Shown: piece by piece, positions 35,775 through 42,098 of the stretch
Layout of the letters: each line of letters opens with the position of its first letter
How positions within the stretch are numbered: position 1 is the stretch's first letter
Source: Pseudomonas brassicacearum subsp. brassicacearum
Lineage (GTDB): Bacteria; Pseudomonadota; Gammaproteobacteria; Pseudomonadales; Pseudomonadaceae
Reading direction: 5' to 3'
Assembly (NCBI RefSeq): GCF_008801605.1
Contig: NZ_VZPJ01000017.1
Span: forward strand, 51,866-115,865
DNA length: 64,000 bases
Program-made: the position numbers and the translations under genes
The notes under the pieces: model-generated
Told to the model about the DNA's origin: nothing
What the model saw: only the letters and a program-made list of their open reading frames with translations
The model's database searches: none

Positions 35775-35897
35775 GGGGTGACACTCCTTTCATGGGGATT
35801 AACTTGCCTATCGGCAGCCATGCCTTGAGCTATAGACCATTAGTCCAATTGTTACAAAGCTTTGAGAGTTGGGAAGGCTGTGGTTATGCGGGTTATG

Positions 35898-35968
35898 GGG
35901 GGGTGGGCGGGATAAAAAAGAGGGGAACGCAATTGCAGCGGGGAATTTTCTGACATTTCCCGCCCACA
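35898..35968. repeat. GC-rich inverted-repeat element (GGGTGGGCGGGA type)
   Basis: GGGGTGGGCGGGAT, an AT-rich and purine-rich interior, then ATTTCCCGCCCACA. The left arm (35898-35912) and the right arm (35956-35968) share TGGGCGGGA. A second, related element with the same left arm lies at 63904-63984. It stands at the left edge of the AT-rich accessory region (gap 35775-36112, otherwise featureless). Confidence 0.6.
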
Positions 35969-36112
35969 TAATTTAGGGAGTTTTCTGACTCATCATCTGA
36001 TTGATGATTTCTCCAGCGAGGCCCTATAGTCCAAATGTCGCTCGTAAGAACGGCTTGGGTTTGGCGACCCATGACAAATGGTAAGAAGGCCCTCAATCCA
36101 GCGGAGTTTGAA

Positions 36113-36379
36113 ATGAATAGATACATGGCTCTTACCAGTAATGCCGACGATCAACCCCTCTTCGTCGATACCTGCGCGCCTTTGCACATCCTGCTCGACA
36201 CGGCGGGCTATAGAATTCGCGCGGTTACCCAGCTTTTAGAGAACCTCGCCATGCGAGGGGACATTCCGAGCAACTCAGTGGTCCTTCAGGACTTTGCACA
36301 GCTGTGCTGCATTCCCTTGAGGGATGGTTGCGACGTGCTCGACGTCATCGCCCGGCGCTTGGATGCAGAGCCGGACTAG
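36113..36379 (+). CDS. Small Pseudomonas-type hypothetical protein (DUF3077/DUF6124-like)
   Basis: The 88-aa product reads PLFVDTCAPLHILLDTAGYR, RAVTQLLENLAMRG, and closes with CDVLDVIARRLDAEPD. It resembles the short soluble DUF3077/DUF6124 families common in Pseudomonas, where no function is known; this assignment is tentative. ATG 36113 was chosen because GCGGAG lies six bases upstream; an in-frame ATG at 36071 would add 14 residues. The last about 79 codons are duplicated at 39976-40214 at roughly 90% nucleotide identity. Confidence 0.65.
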   Translation: MNRYMALTSNADDQPLFVDTCAPLHILLDTAGYRIRAVTQLLENLAMRGDIPSNSVVLQDFAQLCCIPLRDGCDVLDVIARRLDAEPD

Positions 36380-36418
36380 CATTGAAGGGCCTCAACGAAG
36401 TGATGCCGATCAGTTAAT

Positions 36419-36462
36419 CGACGCAGCCCCTGTGGCGAGGGGATTTATCCCCGCTGGGCTGC
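36419..36462. repeat. Degenerate palindrome (GTGGCGAGGGGAT type with longer arms)
   Basis: CGCAGCCC...GTGGCGAGGGGATTTATCCCC...GGGCTGCG forms a stem with extended outer arms. It is related to the palindromes at 4347 and 27204. The surrounding gap 36380-36712 contains nothing else recognisable. Confidence 0.6.
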
Positions 36463-36712
36463 GTGAAGCAGTCCTAAAAGCCAGACACCCTGTGTGCCTG
36501 GTTGATTGAGTTGGTGTTGGGGCCGCTTCGCAGCCCAACGGGGCGGTGCGACTTTTCGCTAACTCCCCTCACCAAAAGACTCGATCACTCTTAACTGACT
36601 GGCATTATCTCTCACGAGGCCCATTTCGTTGGAGACGAGCATGAATCCCTGGCGCTGAAATCCTCCCCTTCCTGTTTGCCCAGACTCGATTAATCACATC
36701 TCAGAGGCTGAG

Positions 36713-36856
36713 ATGGCCACAATAAAAAAAGTCAACAAGACACCCAAAAAAGTCGTTCCCAATGAGCTGACATTTCTAGATGTTCGGCAAGCTGCGCGTG
36801 ATGGTCAGAAGGTGTTCGATAAGTTTTTAATCACTGGCAAGCTTCCTATCAACTAG
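36713..36856 (+). CDS. Small hypothetical protein (47 aa)
   Basis: ATG 36713 is preceded by CAGAGGCTGAG, a fair ribosome-binding site. The product is a basic peptide beginning MATIKKVNKTPKKVV and ending FDKFLITGKLPIN. The Lys-rich start followed by a helical-looking DVRQAARDGQKVFDKF stretch suggests a nucleic-acid-associated peptide or the start of a lost larger gene. No family is recognised. Confidence 0.4.
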   Translation: MATIKKVNKTPKKVVPNELTFLDVRQAARDGQKVFDKFLITGKLPIN

Positions 36857-36875
36857 CGATGAATTCCTACCCCCC

Positions 36876-36947
36876 TCAGCCAACCTGCTCGAACCGCCGC
36901 AGCTTCAAGAACAACCCCGTTCCCAGCGCCACGGCAAAAATCGAGAG
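36876..36947 (-). pseudogene. 3' tail of a membrane-protein gene, cut at a P element
   Basis: On the minus strand the frame reads ...SIFAVALGTGLFLKLRRFEQVG and stops at TGA (36878-36876). It looks like the last transmembrane helix and basic tail of an inner-membrane protein. The frame begins abruptly at the left end of the P element copy at 36951, so the rest of the gene is missing. Confidence 0.45.
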
Positions 36948-36950
36948 GAA

Positions 36951-37020
36951 ACGGAGGACAGACCACGATTTTGAATTCACTTGTAATCGCCCCGCCTCAT
37001 AATCATGGTCTGTCCCGTTT
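36951..37020. repeat. P element copy 1 (70-bp palindromic element)
   Basis: Left arm GGACAGACCACGATTTTGA, interior TTCACTTGTAATCGC, right arm ATAATCATGGTCTGTCC. The arms are inverted repeats of about 16 bases, with one mismatch in this copy. The same element recurs at 38081, 38477 and 39899 in the same orientation. This copy is flanked by two gene-tail fragments pointing outwards. Confidence 0.85.
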
Positions 37021-37147
37021 TCCCCACACGTTCTTTCGGGTGAACATGGACGCGCTGTACGCCGGAGGTTTTGACGAGATTGTCACTGCCCCGAACGATG
37101 AGATTGTCCTTTTTTCTGAAACCAATAAGCACCTCACGGCTCATTGA
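37021..37147 (+). pseudogene. Probable 3' gene tail following P element copy 1
   Basis: The frame HTFFRVNMDALYAGGFDEIV...FSETNKHLTAH ends at TGA 37145-37147 and has protein-like composition, but it has no credible start outside the P element. It is read as a truncated gene end. A second overlapping frame at 37098-37247 is also open, so which is coding is uncertain. Confidence 0.35.
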
Positions 37148-37247
37148 GCCGCTATGGCTCAAGGCTGGATGGACGATTGTGCATATCGAAGCCGAGGCAC
37201 TGAAATACAAGGCTGAACTGAAAAATAAACGAAGCGAGGTTCAATGA
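37098..37247 (+). CDS. Small ORF overlapping the next gene by ATGA
   Basis: The 49-codon frame (MRLSFFLKPISTSRL...) ends with ALKYKAELKNKRSEVQ, and its TGA (37245-37247) overlaps the ATG of the following gene as ATGA. That arrangement usually signals translational coupling and is the main reason to list it. No ribosome-binding site is evident at its ATG, and it conflicts with another open frame. No family is recognised. Confidence 0.3.
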   Translation: MRLSFFLKPISTSRLIEPLWLKAGWTIVHIEAEALKYKAELKNKRSEVQ

Positions 37248-38014
37248 TGTTCTGTAGTAATGGAGATAACTCGTTCCGCGCTTACCTGAATGCCGGCACT
37301 GAGAATCTGGACGAGATTCTCAGTGCCGGCTCACCCTTCCTGACCATGATGGATGACCTTGATTCGTACCTCACACAGCATGTCAGTGGACCTGCCGTCG
37401 CGCCCGATGAGTTGGTCGTTCACTCCATACTGATCAATTCCCGCTTCCTCCTGATGACCGCCTTCCGAGTAGGTCTGACTGGCCACGCGGCTGGTGTTTA
37501 CCCTATCCTCAGAACGGCATTGGAAACTGCCTGCTATGCCCTTCTGATGACCGAAGACGAATCTCAGACCCTTACCAAGATCTGGATGAGCCGCAACGAC
37601 TCACCAGATGACCTGAAAACCTGCAAAAAAGCCTTTCAGGCTCCAATCAAAGCAGCTCAGAAAATAGCCAATAAACGAGGACCGGGATTGGGCGATTGGA
37701 TGTACAAGCTATACGAAAGTTCTATCGACTTTGGTGCTCATCCCAACGCCAAGACTGTCACTCTCCACACAAGAATGTACGATGATGAAGCGGGACTGAC
37801 CCAGTTCGAAAATGTGGGGTTGTATGCAGTTGGAAATCACGGATATGAATGGGGTTTACTCGCATGTGTGGAGATGGGATTAGCAACGGCAATCATCCTT
37901 TCTATGACGCACCCAGTCGCTCTGTCCGAATCTATTCAGGCGCTTCAAGCCCTGAACGACCAAAAGAACTCGCTTGAGGTTCTGATCCGCGAGAAGCACT
38001 CACAGAGCGAATGA
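37244..38014 (+). CDS. Hypothetical alpha-helical protein of the accessory region
   Basis: This 256-aa protein is of unknown function. Residues about 60-110 (SRFLLMTAFRVGLTGHAAGV, ILRTALETACYALLMTEDES) form a helical core with R...H and RxxLE patterns, as in DUF5677/HEPN-like proteins. The rest is mixed helix with a C-terminal ALNDQKNSLEVLIREKHSQ helix. GCGAGG lies eight bases before the ATG. AT-richer codon use than the flanks suggests transfer. Its last 84 codons are repeated downstream as a fragment. A defence or toxin role is only a guess from the HEPN-like pattern. Confidence 0.65.
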   Translation: MMFCSNGDNSFRAYLNAGTENLDEILSAGSPFLTMMDDLDSYLTQHVSGPAVAPDELVVHSILINSRFLLMTAFRVGLTGHAAGVYPILRTALETACYALLMTEDESQTLTKIWMSRNDSPDDLKTCKKAFQAPIKAAQKIANKRGPGLGDWMYKLYESSIDFGAHPNAKTVTLHTRMYDDEAGLTQFENVGLYAVGNHGYEWGLLACVEMGLATAIILSMTHPVALSESIQALQALNDQKNSLEVLIREKHSQSE

Positions 38015-38080
38015 TACAGAGCTGACAGCCACGAACACGCTAGGCGACACCCTGAGGTGTATTGAACGCCCGGAATGAAA

Positions 38081-38150
38081 CGGGAGGACAGGCCACGATT
38101 TTGAGTTCACTTGTAATCGCCTCGCTTCATAATCGTGGTCTGTCCCCGTT
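38081..38150. repeat. P element copy 2
   Basis: It begins CGGGAGGACAGGCCACGATT and ends AATCGTGGTCTGTCCCCGTT. It lies 66 bases after the stop of the gene at 37244 and directly before the duplicated tail of that gene. Confidence 0.9.
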
Positions 38151-38410
38151 TCTCCGCTCTCCACACAAGAATGTACGATGATGAAGCGGGACTGACCCAG
38201 TTCGAAAATGTGGGGCTGTATGCAGTTGGAAATCACGGATATGAATGGGGTTTACTCGCTTGTGTGGAGATGGGATTAGCAACGGCAATCATCCTTTCCA
38301 TGACGCACCCAGTCGCTCTGTCCGAATCTATTCAGGCGCTCCAAGCCCTGAACGACCAAAAAAACGCGCTTGAGGTTCTGATCCGCGAGAAGCACTCACA
38401 GAGCGAATGA
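38135..38410 (+). pseudogene. Duplicated 3' fragment of the 37244-38014 gene
   Basis: From 38157 onward the DNA repeats 37761 onward with an offset of 396 bases and a few percent difference; the encoded text from LHTRMYDDEAGLTQFENVGL to HSQSE is the same apart from one residue near the end. The frame can be entered at a GTG inside the right arm of P element copy 2 (38135), but it lacks the first two thirds of the protein and is read as a gene fragment. Confidence 0.8.
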
Positions 38411-38476
38411 TACGGAGCTGAAAGCCACGAACACGCTAGGCAAGACCCTGAGGTGTATTGGACGCCCGGAGTGAAA

Positions 38477-38546
38477 CGGGAGGACAGGCCACGATTTTGA
38501 GTTCACTTGTAATCGCCTCGCTTCATAATCGTGGTCTGTCCCCGTT
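38477..38546. repeat. P element copy 3
   Basis: It is identical or nearly so to copy 2 over 70 bases, at the end of the second unit of the 396-bp tandem duplication. The following stretch up to 38674 is AT-rich and without a convincing gene. Confidence 0.9.
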
Positions 38547-38674
38547 TCCCCAAATCACTTTTCGCTTTATCTCGTCCTATCTCGCAGACGACATTCGCAC
38601 TCACACCAGCCGAGACAATAAAAAATGTAGTAACAACAAACAGCTTCATTACATTTCGCATTTTGTATCTTGCC

Positions 38675-39007
38675 TCAGTACGAGTTCATTTTGTCATATC
38701 CCTGCTTCTCGTTCTTCATACAGACATCCTGCAATTGAAACTGTCCACTGAATGTACGCTCACATCTATCCTTTGCTTTTGAAGCCAAGTCGTGAGGCAT
38801 GCCGTAGTCTTTTTGTAATGCCTTATAGCCATTTTTCTCATTCTGCATGCAAACTGCTTGAAGCTGATAGTCTTGGAACGTGGATTGGCATTGCTCAATG
38901 GAAAGTTTCTTTACTGAGTCCCAAGACTCCTGCCAGTCAGCCGCCATAGTTGAGCTGGCTACAACAGCGAAACATGCCAATGTAGCTAAGTGCTTAAAAC
39001 CAGTCAT
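38675..39007 (-). CDS. Exported small protein with two cysteine-containing repeats
   Basis: The 110-aa protein has a signal peptide (FKHLATLACFAVVASSTMAA, cleavage after AMA-like TMA). The mature part holds two similar units: EQCQSTFQDYQLQAVCMQNE (about 38-57) and DRCERTFSGQFQLQDVCMKNE-type (about 81-100), each C-x11-12-C followed by NEK(N/Q)GY. The pairs probably form disulfides in the periplasm. GGGAGAG precedes the ATG. No known family is recognised. Confidence 0.7.
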   Translation of the reverse strand: MTGFKHLATLACFAVVASSTMAADWQESWDSVKKLSIEQCQSTFQDYQLQAVCMQNEKNGYKALQKDYGMPHDLASKAKDRCERTFSGQFQLQDVCMKNEKQGYDKMNSY

Positions 39008-39356
39008 ATTGTCTCTCCCTAGAACATCTTTTAATTAACGTAGCACACCAGCAAACAACACCATTACTCCTCTGCATTACTGCCGCTTGATAGTGGTGCA
39101 TCACTGTGCCACTACTGACGAACTAGAGGCAAGCGCGGGTAATCTGGAGATTGCCGCCAGCTTCTGGGCAGGGCTCGCCCCCTTCGAATACACATCGTGC
39201 GTCTCGCACCGATCCTGCCACACTCTCAGGAACACAGCTCCGTCATCCCGTACAGCTCCCCAAGACCGCCTCATCATGTGCAGTGGAGCCTTCAGGGCAG
39301 CGAAGAACTGTGTGATAGACCTTTCGCTGATACGCCATCTCCATAGGAGGCCAGTA
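39008..39356. other. 349-bp gap upstream of the chimeric gene
   Basis: A plus-strand frame is open from 39087, but codon use and lack of a ribosome-binding site make it unlikely to be translated. The region probably holds the promoters of the exported small protein (minus) and of the 39357 gene (plus). No repeat was recognised. Confidence 0.45.
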
Positions 39357-40214
39357 ATGCTTTACATGATGCTACCGCTAGATAGGCATTTTGACTCAGG
39401 TTTTGGTGCAGTCGCAGACTCGTTTAGGGACGCTGCTGACGCTCTTGAAGACTCCAGAGAGAGCACCCCAACCTTGAATGCTCATCTGCCTGTGAGCTTT
39501 CTCTACCGGCACGCTATAGAGCTTTTCCTGAAGTCAGCGATCATCATTTTTCACAGGAAACTCAACATCCCGTACGGCGCCATACCAGCAAGCGGCGAAC
39601 CTCAAATCCCTATCGGGGAGAAGTGGAAGCCCATGCATAACGTCCACGGCCTGCAACCGCTCTATCAACACTTCTGCTCGCTTTTTGAAGACCACGCCGA
39701 GTACCTGGCTAGCCACACAAACACAGATTGGAGCTTACCCACCGAGCTAGGGCAATGGATCAGTGAAATCGAGGCAACGGACTCATCAAGTACGTTCTTC
39801 CGCTACCCAGTTACAAAGGACAAGGAAAAAGACAAACAGAAGTCCGTCATCCGGGAGGACGATTACGATGCCCTGCTTTCAAGAATGGAACAGAGATACG
39901 GGGGGACAGACCACGATTCTGAGTTCAGTTGTAATCGTCCCGCCTCAAAATCGTGGTCTGTCCCCGTTTTCCTCTATGCCGACGATCACCCCCTCTTCGT
40001 CGATACCTCTGCGCCTTTGCACATCTTGCTTGACACGGCAGGCTATAGAATTCGCGCGGTCACTCAGCTTTTAGAGAACCTCGCCATGCGGGGGGACATT
40101 CCGAGTGACTCAGTGGTCCTCCAGGACTTTGCACAGCTGTGCTGCATTCCCTTGAGAGATGGCTGCGACGTGCTCGATGTCATAGCGCGACGCTTGGATG
40201 CGGAACCTGCCTAG
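39357..40214 (+). CDS. Chimeric ORF: HEPN-like N-terminal part joined through a P element to a duplicated small-protein tail
   Basis: The 285-codon frame starts at an ATG with GGAGG seven bases upstream. Residues 1-180 contain HLPVSFLYRHAIELFLKSAI, a helical segment with an RHxxE pattern seen in HEPN-like proteins. Codons about 182-204 are the P element copy at 39899-39968, read in frame (GGTDHDSEFSCNRPASKSWS). The remaining about 79 codons duplicate the end of the 36113-36379 gene. The original C-terminus of the first protein is therefore missing. Whether the fusion is expressed is unknown. Confidence 0.6.
   Translation: MLYMMLPLDRHFDSGFGAVADSFRDAADALEDSRESTPTLNAHLPVSFLYRHAIELFLKSAIIIFHRKLNIPYGAIPASGEPQIPIGEKWKPMHNVHGLQPLYQHFCSLFEDHAEYLASHTNTDWSLPTELGQWISEIEATDSSSTFFRYPVTKDKEKDKQKSVIREDDYDALLSRMEQRYGGTDHDSEFSCNRPASKSWSVPVFLYADDHPLFVDTSAPLHILLDTAGYRIRAVTQLLENLAMRGDIPSDSVVLQDFAQLCCIPLRDGCDVLDVIARRLDAEPA
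39899..39968. repeat. P element copy 4 (inside an open reading frame)
   Basis: It begins CGGGGGGACAGACCACGATT and ends AATCGTGGTCTGTCCCCGTT; the interior differs at several bases from copies 2 and 3. It contains no stop in the frame of the surrounding ORF and joins two unrelated coding segments. Confidence 0.9.
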
Positions 40215-40242
40215 GGATAATACTTGTCAGCTAGGGATAAAG

Positions 40243-40338
40243 TCTGTGGGAGCAAAGCTTGCTCGCGATAGCGGTAGAGTCGCCAATATCGTTGTTAGCT
40301 GGCTTACCTCAATCGCGAGCAAGCTTTGCTCCCACAGG
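40243..40338. repeat. REP pair (GGGAGC type)
   Basis: CTGTGGGAGCAAAGCTTGCTCGCGAT and the inverted ATCGCGAGCAAGCTTTGCTCCCACAG; it closes the accessory region on the right, just before the tRNA terminator. Confidence 0.85.
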
Positions 40339-40360
40339 ATTTACGCCAGACTGACAGATG

Positions 40361-40406
40361 ACGAAAACGAAAAAGCCCCTGAAATGTTCAACCATTTCAG
40401 GGGCTT
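40361..40406 (-). terminator. Terminator of the tRNA-Ser transcript
   Basis: A strong stem AAGCCCCTGAAATG/CATTTCAGGGGCTT (40373-40406) with a six-base loop is followed on the minus strand by TTTTCGTTTTCGT. It lies 16 bases beyond the 3' end of the tRNA gene. Confidence 0.9.
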
Positions 40407-40421
40407 AGTCATACACAATAA

Positions 40422-40511
40422 TGGCGGAGAGATAGGGATTTGAACCCTAGGTACTGTCGCCAGTACAACGGATTTCGAATCCGTCCCGTTCGGCCACTCC
40501 GGCATCTCTCC
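40422..40511 (-). tRNA. tRNA-Ser (anticodon CGA)
   Basis: The minus strand reads GGAGAGATGCCGGAGTGGCC, then the anticodon arm ACGGATTCGAAATCCGT with CGA, a long variable arm (typical of serine tRNA), the T arm GGGTTCGAATCCC, and the acceptor end CTCTCC-G-CCA with encoded CCA. Length is 90 bases. The accessory region lies on its 3' side, the side where integrating elements insert. Confidence 0.95.
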
Positions 40512-40594
40512 AGTGGCGCGCATCATACCAGCACATTCGCCGGAAGCGAACCCCCGAGCGAAATTTTTTCCGTGCTATCAGATGCTTGCGTCGA

Positions 40595-41308
40595 TTACAG
40601 CGGCACACCCAGACGCTGGGCGACTTCTTCGTAGGCTTCGATGACGTCACCGAGGCCCTGGCGGAAGCGGTCCTTGTCCATCTTCTTCTTGGTGTCCTTG
40701 TCCCAGAGGCGGCAGCCGTCCGGGCTGAATTCGTCGCCCAGGACGATGGAGCCGTCACTGAACACACCGAATTCAAGCTTGAAGTCCACCAGCAGCAGGC
40801 CGGCGTCGTCGAACAGCTTGGTCAGCACTTCGTTGACCTTGAGGGACAATTCCTTCATGCGGGCCAGTTGCTCGGTGGTGCCCCAACCGAATGCCACGAC
40901 GTGGGATTCGTTGATGAACGGGTCGCCCTTGGCGTCGTCCTTCAGGAACAGTTCGAAGGTGTAAGGGTTGAGCTTCAAGCCCTCTTCCACGCCCAGGCGC
41001 TTGACCAGGCTGCCGGCGGCGTAGTTACGCACGACGCATTCGACCGGGATCATGTCCAGCTTCTTGACCAGGCATTCGTTGTCGCCCAGCAGCTTGTCGA
41101 ACTGGGTCGGCACGCCGGCGGCTTCGAGTTTCTGCATGATGAAGGCGTTGAACTTGTTGTTCACCATGCCTTTGCGGTCCAACTGTTCGATGCGCTTGCC
41201 GTCGAACGCCGAGGTGTCGTTGCGAAACAGCAGGATCAAGCGGTCAGCGTCGTCGGTCTTGTAAACCGACTTGGCTTTGCCGCGGTAGAGTTCTTCACGT
41301 TTTTCCAT
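40595..41308 (-). CDS. purC: Phosphoribosylaminoimidazole-succinocarboxamide synthase
   Basis: The 237-aa SAICAR synthetase (purine synthesis, ligates aspartate to CAIR with ATP) starts MEKREELYRGKAKSVYKTDD. It contains RNDTSAFDGKR, IPVECVVRNYAAGSLVKRLG, LLVDFKLEFG and GDEFSPDGCRLWD, all conserved blocks. It is the last protein gene of the dapA-bamC-MBL-purC block before tRNA-Ser. Confidence 0.95.
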   Translation of the reverse strand: MEKREELYRGKAKSVYKTDDADRLILLFRNDTSAFDGKRIEQLDRKGMVNNKFNAFIMQKLEAAGVPTQFDKLLGDNECLVKKLDMIPVECVVRNYAAGSLVKRLGVEEGLKLNPYTFELFLKDDAKGDPFINESHVVAFGWGTTEQLARMKELSLKVNEVLTKLFDDAGLLLVDFKLEFGVFSDGSIVLGDEFSPDGCRLWDKDTKKKMDKDRFRQGLGDVIEAYEEVAQRLGVPL

Positions 41309-41335
41309 GATGGGCTCCGCTTGCTAAGTAGTGGG

Positions 41336-42094
41336 CTAGGCGATATGTCGCCAGTCGAGCCCTGAATCTTGATCGGCCAGTTGCAGCCAGTCCGGGTCGC
41401 ACCCGAGGGTGTCGACAAAACATTGCCGGGCCAGCTGCGGCAGGTTGTTCTTGCTGCTCAGATGGGCCAGGACCAGGTGTTGCAGGCCTTGCCAGCCCAA
41501 CTCGGCCACCAGGAACGCTGCCTGGTGGTTGTTCAAATGTCCGTGTTCCCCGCCTACCCGCTGCTTGAGGAAGTACGGGTAGTAACCACGCGCCAACATG
41601 TCGCGGCAGTGGTTGGACTCGATCATCAACGCATCGAGGTCCCGGTAACTGTCCATCACCCTGTCGCAATACGACCCCAGGTCGGTCAGCAGCCCAAAGC
41701 GCCGCTCGCCGTCACTGAACACATATTGCGTCGGTTCCCGGGCATCGTGCGCCACGCTGACCACGCTGATATCCAGGCAACCGATGCGCAGTTGCTCGCC
41801 ACCGGCCACGAACCCGGCCGGCTCGATGGGCTTGCGCAGGCCTTCCAGTGTCCCACGGCTCAGGTACACCGGCAGATTGTAGCGCCGAGACAGCAAACCC
41901 ACGCCATGCACGTGGTCGGCATGTTCGTGGGTCACGAGTATCGCGCTCAATTGCGCCGGGTGCACACCCAGGCGCAACAGGCGCTTCTCGGTTTCCCGCA
42001 GGGAGAAACCACAATCGACCAACACATACGTGCCGGCGCTGGCTACCAGCGTGCCGTTCCCCTGGCTACCGCTGCCGAGAACGGCAAAACGCAT
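41336..42094 (-). CDS. MBL-fold metallo-hydrolase (YycJ-like)
   Basis: The 252-aa protein has the metallo-beta-lactamase motif ILVTHEHADHVHGVG (HxHxDH), opening FAVLGSGSQGNGTLVASAG, and further ligands in VSVAHDAREPTQY and ALMIESNHCRDML. It resembles the YycJ/WalJ group of small MBL nucleases or hydrolases; the substrate is unknown. It is four bases downstream of bamC and probably co-transcribed with bamC and purC. Confidence 0.88.
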   Translation of the reverse strand: MRFAVLGSGSQGNGTLVASAGTYVLVDCGFSLRETEKRLLRLGVHPAQLSAILVTHEHADHVHGVGLLSRRYNLPVYLSRGTLEGLRKPIEPAGFVAGGEQLRIGCLDISVVSVAHDAREPTQYVFSDGERRFGLLTDLGSYCDRVMDSYRDLDALMIESNHCRDMLARGYYPYFLKQRVGGEHGHLNNHQAAFLVAELGWQGLQHLVLAHLSSKNNLPQLARQCFVDTLGCDPDWLQLADQDSGLDWRHIA

Positions 42095-42098
42095 CGGA

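Noticed and set aside
34197..35828. Plus-strand frame of about 540 codons opposite the chemoreceptor gene
   Set aside because: It is an antisense shadow of an intact chemotaxis receptor with membrane, HAMP and signalling regions.
39087..39356. N-terminal extension of the chimeric gene
   Set aside because: The extension lacks a ribosome-binding site and looks non-coding, while ATG 39357 has GGAGG at good distance.
36951..39968. CRISPR-like array of P elements
   Set aside because: The four copies are spaced by hundreds to more than a thousand bases with coding DNA between them, and no cas genes are present.
40422..40511. Duplicated tRNA 3' end as an attachment site
   Set aside because: No copy of the tRNA-Ser 3' sequence was noticed at the left edge of the accessory region, so no att pair can be claimed.
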